Assembly: GCF_027172205.1 (NCBI RefSeq)
Contig: NC_070611.1
Location: 43,187,479-43,251,478, forward strand
Origin: Podarcis raffonei
Taxonomy: Eukaryota > Chordata > Lepidosauria > Squamata > Lacertidae
Length of the DNA stretch: 64,000 bases
Reading direction: 5' to 3'
The position numbers and the translations under genes were made by a program. How positions within the stretch are numbered: the stretch's first letter is position 1; each line of letters begins with the position of its first letter. Positions 1 through 13,600 of this stretch are shown here, piece by piece. The notes below the pieces were generated by a model that was given only the letters and a program-made list of their open reading frames with translations, searched no databases and was not told the DNA's origin.

Positions 1-13
1 TGAGGAAAATTAC

Positions 14-3000
14 CTTGTAATCTTCTGCTCTTGATTCGATTCCTGGAGGCCAAAAGAGAATCCTGAGAATCCGTAGGGGTACAGTGTAGCAGATAGTGTT
101 CTAGGTGCCGCCAAAGAATGAAAAGGCACGTTTCTATAATATCTGCAAGCATTTCTAGTAAAGGAAAATGCATATATATATAGAGAGAGAGAGCGAGAGA
201 GAGAATTTGGAAATGAGGGCTCCTAAGAACCCCTATATTGTCTCAACATTGTTCTAGAAAACTTAACCATCTTTAAGTACTAACACAAACAAGACCACAT
301 TTATCCAGAGCAGGTCTTTCCCCACAACATTCATGCATATTTCCAAAACACAGGTAGGAGACAAAACTGTTGTTGATACTGTCCTATTGTTATCATCACC
401 ATAAACACCATCATATTTATACTCTGCCTTTTTCCCTGACAGGACTCAAGGCAACTTACAGATAAAACCAAAACCACTAAAAACATAGAAAAATTAAACA
501 TTGAAACAGATTTTTTATATGTAATTAGCTTGAATTCTATCAAACATACATAATTACAAAAAAGCAACAGCACAGCACTAGTCCTTTATTTAAAATCAGT
601 CAATTCCCAAAGGCTGTTGGAACAAGAAGGAAGGAAGCCTGTCTAGCTTCCCTAGGGAGGCGGGTTCCAAAGTCACAGAGAAGGCACTACAATGGTAATT
701 TCCCAAACAAACACGTGTAAGAAGAAACTGCAGGCCACCTTACCACCAACACACACTAATAAAGCATTAAACAATTTAATAGTTTTGCATTACATGTCCA
801 ACAAACAAAAAAGAAATTAAGAAACCCTTAAGACCAGAAACTACTTCTGCCTCTTAAAGAGGGGCCGAACCTTCTCTTTTACTACATTCCACTGTTTGGA
901 AATGAGTTTCATATCAGTAACCAAAAACAAGGTTTTGACATTTTCTTATGTTACACTGTAAAATTCATTCTGATAAACTTGAAGGGCATTGGATCTAGTT
1001 TTTAGACCAGTGATAATGCAGTTTTGTGATATAAATTATTCATTGTTAACCGCATATCTGAATGAAGGAGACACTTCCATCTATCTGTAAGTAAACATTG
1101 CAAGTTCAGGTTTGCAAGGAGTGAGTGCTTAGTTGGGTACCATACCCTGCAAGGTTTCATGATCTAGAAAAGTCAATATTTAAAGTTGTGAAGATTGACG
1201 AATAAGCCCCTCTCTCCCTCAGATTTCATGAACAAGTTCTGAATTTCCAATTTTTTTAAAAAGCTGACTTAGAAATTTCACCAGTAAAAATTTCAGTGTC
1301 TCATCATAATTATCAAAAGATACAGCAACACAGAGAAAGCAACTTGGCTCGATTGTTGATCAACTTCACCAACCGTCGCTTTGCCAAGATGTATTTTTGG
1401 GTAGTAGAAATTTTGTCTACTCCAGCAAGCATAACTGACTGGCACAACTGTGAAAAGAACAAACACACATATAAAGACATACTAGACATACTACTGTGTA
1501 GCTGTTCACTAAAATGTGTAGGAGCCCTACAGACTCCACTACGCAGAAAGTCTGACTTTATCCTATTTTACAGAAAACTTAAAAACATCTTAATAGGAAG
1601 CATTGGATTCATGACTACTTTTTTTCTTAAAAGAAATCAATTTACATATTTTCAGACAAACTAATCCCTAACTTGATGATCTCTGCAAAGTTTGATAGGG
1701 GAAAATAGTTTAATTATGTCATCTTATTCTATCAGGGAAAATAAAAATGTTTAGATTTGTCTAAACCCGGAATGTTTACCTCACGCTAGCCCTTCTGAGA
1801 GTTAGTAAGTATGAATATAGACGTTGAAAGAAAAACCCAGCAGGATGGTTTTCTTGAATCTTGGAATAATGTTATGGCCACTGATACATTTACTAAGCTT
1901 TCCTTCACCAACTGGTTATTTACAATAATGATACATTCTTTTGCATAATAAATCTGAAGGAGACTCAAAGAGAACTGAAGTTGGTTACCTCCTTTATCTC
2001 ATCTGGTGGCAGCTGCTCCACATTCTGCAACTTGCTAACACTTTGACGATGGCTGTCATAGTAACTGAAGAAGTCATTGGCACTCTGCTTTAACAGATAG
2101 ACAATTATACCCAAGCCAGGCAAACGCCAATAAGGAATCACCGCTGCTTGTGGATCTAAAACAGATTACAATCCAAGTTTAAAAAATTAGCTTAAATTCC
2201 CTGAGGGGAAGTAGTTAAAGCCTAAATTTATAAACCTTGAAATTAATTTAATGCATAAACTGGAAGATAAATTCATGTAACCACATTACTTATTTTGTAA
2301 TAGATGTTTCACACAACCAAATATGGCTATCCAGGCAGTATTTTCAAAGCCTAATTACTATTTCTGTCATATAAAACTGCTGGCAAGATATAAGACTGAT
2401 ATATAAGATATAATAATAAATAAGCTCTTTAAAAGCCTGATCCGCCATAGAAAATTTCTCAAACTTTCCTGCGGCATTTCATAACACGATGTAAAGGGAA
2501 TCTTCAGTATATGAGAAAGAACATGCCGAGGTTCGTTAACTTCTTGCCAGTGTTAACTCAGCTTCTGGAATACAGTCCCTGTTCTACACCAGTAAAGCCA
2601 CAAACCAACCTTGTCGAGGTCCATCTCGATTAGTGGTCTCAGACAGGCTAGGAGTGAAGAGGCAAACTGTGTGCTCAAAGGTGGGGGCACACTGCATCAT
2701 CAGCAACTGGCAGTATTCCATCACATTGGCACAGATCTGCAGAGGAATATAAAAAGCAAGTTAACAGCAATCAAGTACAAAGTGCAGGCATGGTCACTTC
2801 TACCACATCCTTAGGATAATGGGAGAAAAAAGAAGAAACAGACATTTTACCATTGTGAAAAAGGGACTTTTAGTTGTATTAATCAGCAGAGGCTCACCTG
2901 TTGCATGGCCAGTTCAATTTCATCTCTCTTGTTCACTTTGTCTCCCTCTGCTTGATCGTCTTGCAACTTAAACTGACGCAATCTATCACCACCACCAAAC

Positions 3001-4658
3001 CTTGATAGGAGGCCCAAGCACTGGCGCTGAAAATCAAAGGAATGTAGAGAAACTGATGACTGTTTCTGCTTGCCAGGTATAGCTGCTTGATATCTATTGC
3101 ATGTCTGTCATGCCAGGGAGGCGGGAGTTGAATTCAAACCATTAACACAAAACAGTTGTTGTGATCATAAAATTGCATACCTGAAATCGCCCAATATGTC
3201 CTTGCAGTTCAATCTGCATCCCTTCAGTAACATCAAGGTCAAAATCACCTAGTGCACCTAATGAAATATAATACAATGGGGGCTCAATACTTATTTTTAT
3301 TCTTCTTCTGGTTAGAATGCATAATCAAATAAGTGACACATAAACATTAGCCCAAGAGTTTTTGTGAACTTTCCGTGTCTATTCAGTTCTATGCAAGTCA
3401 AAAGTTTGCACACACTTTTACAAAGATAAGTTAGTTCGGTGAAAGAGATATTGCTTCTATTTATCTAACAAAGTCAATGATTAGAATGGCTATAAACTGG
3501 CTGCCAAAGGTACCCACCAGGCAGAGCAGCTTTGCTGATTATCCCAGTCAGCAAGGCCAGTTCTTGCAAGGAGCCCACACTGACTTCTTGACACCGCAAG
3601 ATTGCTTGGATAGTGTCTGAATGTGATATTAGGAACTGCAAAACCTATAACGAAACAAGAAAGTATATACAGAAATAAAATTAAAATACAATTAAGAACT
3701 TTAGGACAATGTATCAGTAGAAGCTTGGAAATAACAAAACATAAAACATGAAGTCTGCTATGGGAAGGAGTAACAGTAATGAATAGCCGACACCGCTAGG
3801 AATTTCTTGCATTTTCCCTTACCTGTCCTGCAGCCTGTGCATGCTCTGCCATACTTGATGTGAGGATGACCTGGCAAAGCTGAAGAGCTGGCAGAAGAAT
3901 CTGGCGATAGCGTTCTACAGGAGCAGGAATAAAGACCGGGGTTTCTCGCATTCCAAATATTCTGAAGAAAGGAGATAAAAGAAAATGAGAAATAACTAAC
4001 TGGTAGATTTTAAAAAATATCACAGCAACTCATCAGAACATAAAGTTATGAAAGCTGAGCGCTGCCCCCACTCTCTGCCGAGTGGTAGCAAAAGTCCAGT
4101 GGGTCCAGGAGCTCCCCATGGTTTGTCCTCCTTTGAAGAATCAAAGACGTGGAGGAGACTGACATAGCTTTAAGAAATATAATTGATTCACATATCTACA
4201 CCCTCAGTCTGCATGGAGGGAGTCCAAATCTTATGGCACAGTCATTTCAAGAGAGGCTTGTTCCTATCAACAGTGCAGCACAGGAGTCAAAGGCTGCAGA
4301 GCTACTTATAGTGAAATAATTTTGTACCACATCTCCAGCAAACACGCACTATTACTAATATACTTATACCTGTTTGGATAGGATCCTTCCTGACACAGCA
4401 GCATGAATTCAATGAAGGCATATAAATGTTAATCGTTGTAAAACACAGAGTGGGGCCTCAGCATTGAGAGATTTTGTTCTTGTGATGTGTTCGCAACTTG
4501 GGACATAACTCTGAGGACAAATTGTATGACACTTACCCCTGCTGATCTGTTTCTGGTCGCATGTCATATACCTGACACTGGGCAAGCTTCACAATCACTC
4601 CAGATCTACGTAACTCTAGTGCTCCCTGCTGTATTTTGGCCACTTTGGTCAGGAATGC
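14..4658 (-). CDS. NUP205: NUP205 exons 33-41 (residues about 1560-1939)
   Basis: Exon 33 4537-4658; exon 34 3823-3961; exon 35 3518-3644; exon 36 3181-3257; exon 37 2898-3026; exon 38 2610-2736; exon 39 1989-2155; exon 40 1324-1447; exon 41 14-142. Exon 34 contains RYRQILLPALQLCQVILTSS and exon 39 VIPYWRLPGLGIIVYLLKQS. Exon 40 contains AKRRLVKLINNRAKLLSLCC. Exon 41 reads YIIETCLFILWRHLEHYLLH and ends SRRLQ plus one base at a GTAATT donor. Exon 40 ends at an unusually weak donor (GTATCT) and exon 38 at GTTGGT; both are needed for phase and protein continuity. The following exon or exons (about 75 residues in human) are off the left edge. Confidence 0.92.
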
Positions 4659-7600
4659 CTGAAACATATTGTAAAAAATAAAGAAAATGAATTTCAAAAA
4701 GAACATAGGACAATATTTTTGTTTAAGTATTTTTCTGTCAGCAACCTTAAAACATACTCTCAAGTTAAAACACAAAAACTGAATTAAATTTGTTTATTTA
4801 ACCCATCCAATGGACATGATTTAAAAGACACTTATTTAGAATTCTAGGATTTAAAAGCAACTTGGAATAACACATGGTGTTGCACTAATCTAAGAAATTG
4901 CTGAGAGGTTTTTATCTATGAACTGATCCCCCATAACATGTCATAAACTGCATTTGAAATGCTTCTCAGCCTGAGGCAACTTGCCATGCAGAACTGGATG
5001 GGGTGGAAGAGCTGCAGGTTAAGAAATGTAATTCTTAAGCAACCTCCACATGTGGAATTAGGTTTTCAGATTTTGGATACTGGCTATACAGGCTACTGCC
5101 CCTTAAAAGACAAGCAACTGCTGAGGAGCAGAAAGGAAAAACCTCGCCTGATCCAGTACAGCAGAGCAGATCCAGAACTTGCTATGTACAGAAGTGGAGA
5201 AAAGCTAGGATGGAAGTAGGAGTCCTAGTCTAGCAACCTGCCACACCATCACTTTCCTCCAGGTGGAGAGGAGAACACCCTGTGTTTTATACCAGTAAGC
5301 TATAAGAAGTATGAGAATAAGACATCTCTATCTAGTTAATATTTGTAATAGGAACCCTGATGTGACACAACACTTATTAAGCCAGGTTATGCATGAGGTC
5401 TATGTACCCACACACAGTTTCTTTTGCTCTTGCCCTGGTTCCTCCTGCCATACAAATAGAGAAACAAGCCAGGAAGCTACAACTGACCATAGCTTGCCAT
5501 TACACACAAACTAGGAACACTGGCTCCCAAACATGCCATGATATGAAACCACGTTTTAAAGTTGCCTTACAAACCTTGGCATGTTTGGATGCCATACACC
5601 CCAATTCCCAGTTTGCATGTAACAGGAAGCTTTGGTTAACTGTGGTTTCCCTGCTTGTTTATTTACTTGCACAAAGGGGCTGTATGCAGGTTCATGATGC
5701 TCATGCTTATCTTGGAATATTCATCCAGGATTTGGCTGTGTGGACCCCAGGTCACTGAACAGTTATTAAGATCTTACCATTTTTGACTCATAGGTGTACA
5801 GTGCTTTAAGAAGAGGAGGCTGGGGTGTAAGTAAGCTTTGCAGCTTGAGGTCATCATCTGCTAGGCTATCTACAAGTACTTTTAGATAGCCACTGTTGGA
5901 GAGATACAACAACCATTGCTGCTGTTTATCTACAGAGATGATGCGATCAAGTAAGGCTAGTGCTAGCATCTGAAAAACAAAAATGAAAGATTAAATTCCT
6001 CAAGAAAGGATACAAAAATTATCTACCGTATTTTTTGCCCCATAGGCGCACCGGCCCATAGGGCGTACCTAGTTTTTTTTTTGGGGGGGGGAATAAAGAA
6101 AAAAATATATATTCCCCCCCCCCAGGCGTGGGGCTGGGGCGGGGGAAGCTCAGGCTTTCCCCGACCCCAGCCCCCAGAACAGGCAGCTCTCCGCAAGCCT
6201 TGGGAGACCGGCGCGACTTCCCGGCTTGCGGATATCTGCCTGAAGCCCAAACCAAGTCGGGGGACAGCAGGAAGGTGTGCTGCGCCTCCGCGCTGTCCCC
6301 CGAGCTTGTGGGGCTGGCGGTGGGGAGAAGTGCGCTTCTCCCCACCGCCAGCCTCCAAACCAGGTCGGGGGACAGCGCGCTTCTCCCCACTGCCAGCCTC
6401 CAAACCAGGTCGGGGAACCGAAGCCCGGGGCGTGCTGTGCAGCGCGCCCCCAACTTCGAGATGCAGGGAACTCCCGCGGGCTCCCAAGGCTTGCGGAGAG
6501 CTTCCTGAAACCTGGAGAGTGAGAGGGGTCGCTGCGCACCGACCTCTCTCGCTCTCCAAGCTTCAGCGAAAGCCTGCATTCGCCCCATAGGACGCACACA
6601 CATTTCCCCTTCATTTTTGGAGGGGAAAAAGTGCGTCCTATAGGGCGAAAAATACGGTAATATCTGCTACAGCTTATTTAAAAACAGGGTATTACTAACT
6701 ATGTTGAAATAATGGGAATATACAATATCTGCAGACTAGCTAAGATGATACTGGCTCCTAATACTTTAATGTTTTACATTTGCAAGCATGGCAACAAATA
6801 TTGTACTATATGAAGTTATTAGTCTACAGTTGCAGCGGCATATCTTGCGAGAATGCAAAATGCGAGAAAAACGATGTCCCAGTTTCAGAGGTGCTCTATG
6901 GGGGTTGCTGCTGTGCTAGTTCCAAGAAATCTCCACACAAGCAAAAACTAGTGAAATTTTCTTGTTTTCAAATGACATTATTTTAAAAGTTCTGATAGTA
7001 AATAAAATCTGTGAATGGGCCACTAATCTGCAGATTTAAGAAATGTCTAGGAAAACATGCATTTAACCTACCCCCACACTAGATCACTGACTGCTGTGAT
7101 ATCAAGAGTTGGGTAGACAATATCAAGGGGGATGGCAAATGTAGATGCTATTTTTAGTGGCAAAACCCTTTTTTTTATAATGTCCAGTTTGGTTGGTCAT
7201 GATTATGTACATGCTATTAATCATTAACTGTGTTTCTTCACAAACTGGCGAATTACATTGAAACTATATGGACTGCTTTAAAAATGAAGAACAGAACAAG
7301 AGTAAACACTGGGCATTCTTTCCCAACCTTCATAGCTTACATTATGTTCGCTCTTCATTATCTACTACCTTTTCTGCTATAGAACCAACTTTAAGTACAA
7401 ATGCAGTCATTTTTTCCAAATGTAAAAACTGAATGATGTAACAAGGAAAGCATTATAATTATCAAATGCAAGTATGTAAGATATGAAAGACTTTCTGAAC
7501 TTCTTTTTAAAAAATCCTAAACTGTCAAGTAATTCTTTAATAAATATTTGAATGTTCCAAAATTAAGACATCAGTATGTGTTTCTCCCCAAATTGTGACC

Positions 7601-10600
7601 TGAACCTGTTTAAAATTAAAATACAGAATATCTTATTTTATTTACCCGTCCAATTTCATGACCATCACAGGCATCTCGGCAGACCACCTCCATTAGGGCA
7701 GAACCATAGCTCTCAATAATTGCCATGTTTTCTCTCTGCAATTTACTGTAAGCATCTTCAGGCGCTGTTAAACGCTCCCACGTGGTCTTCTTGGCTATAA
7801 AGAGGACGAAAAGGACAAAATTAAAGGCGAACAACTACATTTGCCTTTATAGGCAGGGGAAGAGGAGAGCATTTTAGTTGGAATGTTCAAATGAGAAAAC
7901 AGATCCCTCAGCAAAGAACGTTACTTGTAACAAAATACAAACAAAAAATCTTCTTCGGATGATCTCTGATGGGAAACACACACAATTTACTTCAGTGAAA
8001 GAACACAAGATGCCTTCAATGGAAATGTGCTCGTGACAGAAGAAAATTAACCATTCACACTTTTGGGTCACAGCAGTCTATGAACATAGATGAAATCAAA
8101 GGCTGGATATGGGGCATGAAATAAAACTGACCAGTCAGCTTCATACATATATGGGACTGGGAAATAACGGCTTTGGGAAGCCTGAAAAAACCCCAGAAAT
8201 AAAGTTATTATTGCTGATGGAGAATGGGGGGAAGTATGGGACTGTGAACTCTGGTCATATAAAGAGATCAAATATAGTTGCAAATGCAGCGCATGTTCTC
8301 TTTTCATCACCATTTTGTATTCTACCTGCTTCTAGGGTGTCTGGTTCATCTGGTCTCTGAGCAATCTGCAAGTAGTAAAGCAGTGATCCATACAGATGTG
8401 TTCTCACTCGCTGGAAGCCACCACCTGCTCAGACGGAAAAAAGGGTATTTATACTGTGGAAAAAGACAGCAAACATAACCCATTCTTCTGTTGCTATCCA
8501 CCTCAACTTATTTACAGAATGTTGGCTTTTGTAATGCACACGCCAATCTCTTTCCATAGAACCTGGGGAGCACATCAACCAACTGCTCCAAAGATTATGG
8601 AAACTATTTTAAAGTGGCCATTAACAATTACCTGTTTTCAGAATGAAATCCAGAATCTTTTTCAATATGATATGTAGAGAAGAGTCTCCGATAGAGGCGA
8701 ATCCCACCACCATGCCTTCAGAACCAGGTGGTATTGTGAAAGAACCATCCAGCATCAAGACAAACTGCGAGTGCCCGGGCAAAGGGACGGCAAATGGCTC
8801 CTTTTGCTCCGTTCGCACACATTGACTTAAGTGGGCGGTCAGGGTGAACACGGCTGCGGCCACAACAGGCATTAACTCCTGAGCAGCATCGTCATTCAGG
8901 ATCTTATGGGAACAAAAGGAAGAGTTGCTATTTTGGTACATGCTTGTGATACACGTCTGCATAATTTCTATAGACATCTATAATACAAATCACTGTAAGC
9001 AGAATGTTCAATTTTAAATAGCAATGAGACAAATGTGTCTCAATCATGAAGCAGTGTGTGGTACAGAAACACTGATCTCCTTGCTGGATCCTGCCCCCCA
9101 AACTCTCTACTTTGATTGGATCCAAAAAGTACAGCTATGACAATCCAAGAACATTCAAAAGCCCATATCCAGCCTCCCAAACCTCCCTTGAGTAAATGTT
9201 AAAAAGTCTGTAAAGTGAAGTTGGGAAGCAACAGTAACAAAAGCTAAATAAGTGGCATAGCTGACTCAGAGAACATAGATTTTGTTAGGGGAAATTGCTG
9301 GTAAATATGAATGGATTGGAAACCATTGGATATTTCATAATTCAACTGTGCATTTTAAAAAACTCAAAATGGACACCCAAACTGGCCAACAGCGCCACCA
9401 TACCATGTCATTTCAAGGGACTTACCTTGTCATGCAAATCTTGTAAGAGATCACGGATAATAAGCTGCCTATCTTCAGGTTGTATAAGGTCCTGTGGGCA
9501 GGCAGTTAATATGATTTCCACCAACTGCCTCCAGGACTCCAGAGCATGCCGCTTAGCATAGAGACACTGAAGGAGCTTGTTCCGTTCCACAACATACTGG
9601 AGAATTGTGTTGATTTCCTGGACGGTCAAGGAAAGGGTTATCTCATAGGAGACCAAAAAAAGGCTCTATTTTTAAACAAAGTTGCAAAGGACATATCTAA
9701 AAAGTAGCTTCTGAGAAAGTTAATTTATTTTATACCCTTGGCCTATAATCAGGCAGGGAGTGTGCACACATGTTTGCGTTCTCCGCAGTTGCCCAAGGAA
9801 CCCTAAGACTGCCTTTCAAACTCAGCCAAGTTTCAAAAGCAGCTTGAGGATTTTGCCAGGGAGCTGCTTAAAAGGGGGGGGATGCCATCAGAGGAATGTG
9901 GGTTGTCTCCCCATTGAGATTCCCTTTAAATAGCAACTCAAATTGCTTTCTATGCACCCCTTCTGGGCAGCAGAATTCTCAGTCTCGGTTTTCCTTAGAA
10001 GCGATGCTCTGCTTCATCGTGAAACCAGCATCACAGTCACTGGGTGGCCTTAGGGAAGACGAGAATTGCCAGCGCTACCTACATCCAAGCCCTGCTGACA
10101 CAATAAATGAAGTATTGCAAAGTAATTTATCTGAAAGCATTTATAAAGTGAAAAGAGCTATATAAATGAATGACAGATATTGGGCTCTTCCAAAAAACAA
10201 TTAGTAGTAAAATAATCTGTGCAGCTGTTTTTCAAGAAATGGCCACAACTGTGGTTGAGCACATGCTATGCATGTCAAAAAAAGTCCTGGGTTTAATCCC
10301 CAGCACCTCCATGTAGGGCCCTTGCATGAAGTCAGTCAGTGTCAACAATGCTGAGATAAATGGACCAATAAATGGATTCTGTATATGGCAACTTCCCAGG
10401 TTTCAATCAAGCTTACACGTTTTAAGTGGTCTTACCTCCATGAGCAAAGGTCTCTGCCCAAGGGCTGCCATCCCTTGTAGGGCATTAACTTCAGCAATCA
10501 GAACTTTGTGGAGATGCTAGAATTGAAGAACGGAAAGTGGTGTCTTTTGTTAATCTATTATGTGTAAAATTTGGAGACAACTGTGAACATGAAAACACTG

Positions 10601-13600
10601 CTAATTCCCTTTCTGATTCACTTCATTCATTTCATATTTGGGTCCACAATTTCATTTCCATCCCAGTTCAACTTAAATGAAACAGGCCAAGGAAAATACA
10701 ACAATGTTCAACTTGAAATGTCAGCTTTCCTTTTAAGACATTCAATATAAGGCACTGTGTTTTGTAAAGAAGCTGGCACAACAGTGGTATGAACCTGAAG
10801 ATAACCATATCACTATCAGGTATGTAAATAAAAGCCTATATAAATTATTCCAACGTTAATTCTCACATTTGAGAGGCTACTAATGTAAATGCTGACATAC
10901 TGAAGTCAGTGGGAGAGTTAAGGTTTTATCAAAAAATCTTCCACAGAAATAAAAAATATACATACGGAATATACATAATGTTTGCTGCACTACACCCTTA
11001 AACTGTGAAGCCAGGTACAGAGGTTTCTAGAAATTGCTCACCTTGACATTGCAGATAACTGGTCCACGTGCACTTCTGTTCTCGCAGTTGGCAATGACCT
11101 GCTCAATTTGAGCACGGTCAAAAAAATCCAGCTGCAAAGGTTCTGGGATCTCTTGACTGAAGTCAATTGAGTCTAGGATGCTCAAGACCTTCCTGCGTAC
11201 TAAGGAAGGGAAAAAATCTATTCAGAAATGGAAGAATCAGAGTTTAACTGAATTCTGAAGACAGAAGTTAAAGCAGCTTTAATGGAAAGAGCTTTCTGAT
11301 TATAATTTAATTTTGTTCCTAATGGTTTCCGTAAATTCTATATATAAAAAGGGAAACATTTAAACCTGAAATGTTAGATGTAGGCACAAATATCTACTTA
11401 CAGCAGGGTGGGAAAACCTTTTGGCCTGGAGGGCCAGATATTTCATTCCACCCTCAACCTCTGGGCCAAATGACATCAAGTGACGGACAGGTGGGTGGTC
11501 CTGCCCCCCTCTCAGTGTTAGCCTAACAGTGATGGGGAGAGCTAGTGAACAAGCAGGACTGAACTTCCCACACAAAAGCTGATGCATGGTGAATTCAATC
11601 CTGCTCTCTGCAAGGTTGGAGCGCGCAAGTTCCCCATAGGAGATGTCTTTTGTGCTCCTGAACCAAGCGGAATTGAACTCCCCATGCACCAGCTGATATA
11701 GAGGAAGTTCCATCTTGCTTTCTTCTGTCACATCTCTACTTGCCCCACACTTTACATATGGCAGGTAGGCACGGTTTGGAGAAAACAGCCTGGCGAGCCA
11801 AATGGGGAGACTTGATGGGCCAAATCTAGCCTGTGAGACAGAGGTCCCCTGTCTTTGACATATAGTCAGATCCTGGACTTGTACAACCCTATCCGACCAA
11901 GATATTGTAATGCACACAGCAGTTTGATTGCAATAGTGTTTGTTGAGGCTCTCTCTCCCTGCCCCCCCCCACCAGGAGCTCTGTCACACTGACCACAAAA
12001 AGGGTTATTTAAAAAGACCCCGGGAGGTGCAATAAACAGCCCAACAAACTGCAAATTAGTATACAGATTTATAGCTCATGCCTGCTGTACATGAAACAGT
12101 TGTGTTTTAGATCGCTGACACAACATTGAAACAATAGTTTACAGTTAAATTAATTCACCTGGCTCATAGCCACCAATTTCTCAATATAAGCAAAAGCAAA
12201 GACAGGACACAGACTGCTCAGGTTCTAATCCAGGATAGAAGGACTGAGTAAACCAGCCACAACGAGACTTACCTTTGGCGGCAGTATCAAAATGAAGAAA
12301 CCCACTAACAGACCGGCTTTCATCTTCTATGCCTCCTTCACCTTCAGCTAAGAGGATTGAAATTTTGAAAAAGTTTACTTAAGAGATTGCCTTGCCCCAT
12401 GCGGACCTATTTGATCACTTTGATCTGCGGATCTTGCACTTTTACAAGTCTCACATGATCTCCATATGAGGAGGCATTTCATTAGTGTGGCTTGGACCTC
12501 CCTGTTTAATGACATTAAGCAGTCACCCTCACTATATTGTGCTAGATTGCTGCTGAAAAATTTCTGCTTCAGCAAGCATATTCAGACATTATTTAGTTAC
12601 CAATATTTGTTGTTAAAGTTCTCGATTTTATCTTTGCTTTCAATTATGATAGTTTAATGCATATTTGTTTTAAATCAGTTTATGGATTTTAGCTGTGTTT
12701 CACTGAAAATTTTATTTGTATACTCCTTGGAGAGCTTTTCCCAAATGAATGAAAGCAAAGTTGCACAAATTCAAACTTAGCAAAGGACTTTTAAAAATTA
12801 AAAATGTTGCTTTCTAGGGAAATTCCGGGACGCGGGTGGCGCTGTGGATTAAACCACAGAGCCTAGGACTTGCCGATCAGGTCAGCAGTTCGAATCCCCG
12901 CAACGGGGTGAGCTCCCATTGCTCGGTCCCTGCTCTTGCCAACCTAGCAGTTCGAAAGAACATCAAAGTGCAAGTAGATAAATAGGTACCGCTCTGGCGG
13001 GAGGGTAAACGGCGTTTCCGTGCGCTGCTCTGGTTCGCCAGAAGCGGCTTAGTCATGCTGGCCATATGACCCAGAAGCTGTACGCCGGCTCCTTCGGCCA
13101 ATAAAGTGAGATGAGCGCCGCAACCCCAGAGTCCACCACGACTGGACCTAATAGTCAGGGGTCCCTTTACCTTTACCTAGGGAAATTCCAGCCTAATAAA
13201 TGCATTAAAATATTGTAAGGTTATAATGATTCCATAGTGTGTGTGGTATTATGTCTCAAGTGCTATAAAATATATAGAGTGTACTATAAATGCTAAGTAC
13301 GGCCCACAACATGACTGCTAATTCATGTGGTCTGAAACCTTGGCTTATATTTACTTCCAAGGTTAGCCACTATAAAGTGTAAGGAAAGCATTATATCATT
13401 CAGATATGAACGTGGAAAGTAATAAAAAAATGGAAAGGAGCCCTTTAGATATGAGCAGTCTTTGATTCTTAGAGCAGCCTTCCGTGCTCCATTTACCTAA
13501 GTAGGATTTGACAGGCATGTCATCCAGAAGGAGGTGCAGGAGTCTCTGTGTGTGAGAACGCTGGCGGTTCAGTGAAGTAACACGCAATTCTATAGAGGCC

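Noticed and set aside
1296-1664. Plus-strand frame of 122 codons
   Set aside because: It is the shadow of NUP205 exon 40 on the other strand.
6019-6614. Several overlapping open frames of 120-194 codons on both strands
   Set aside because: All lie in the GC-rich core of a non-autonomous DNA element; no conserved protein motif.
12827-12905. tRNA gene suggested by the GTTCGAATCC B box
   Set aside because: It is the head of a Sauria SINE with target duplications.
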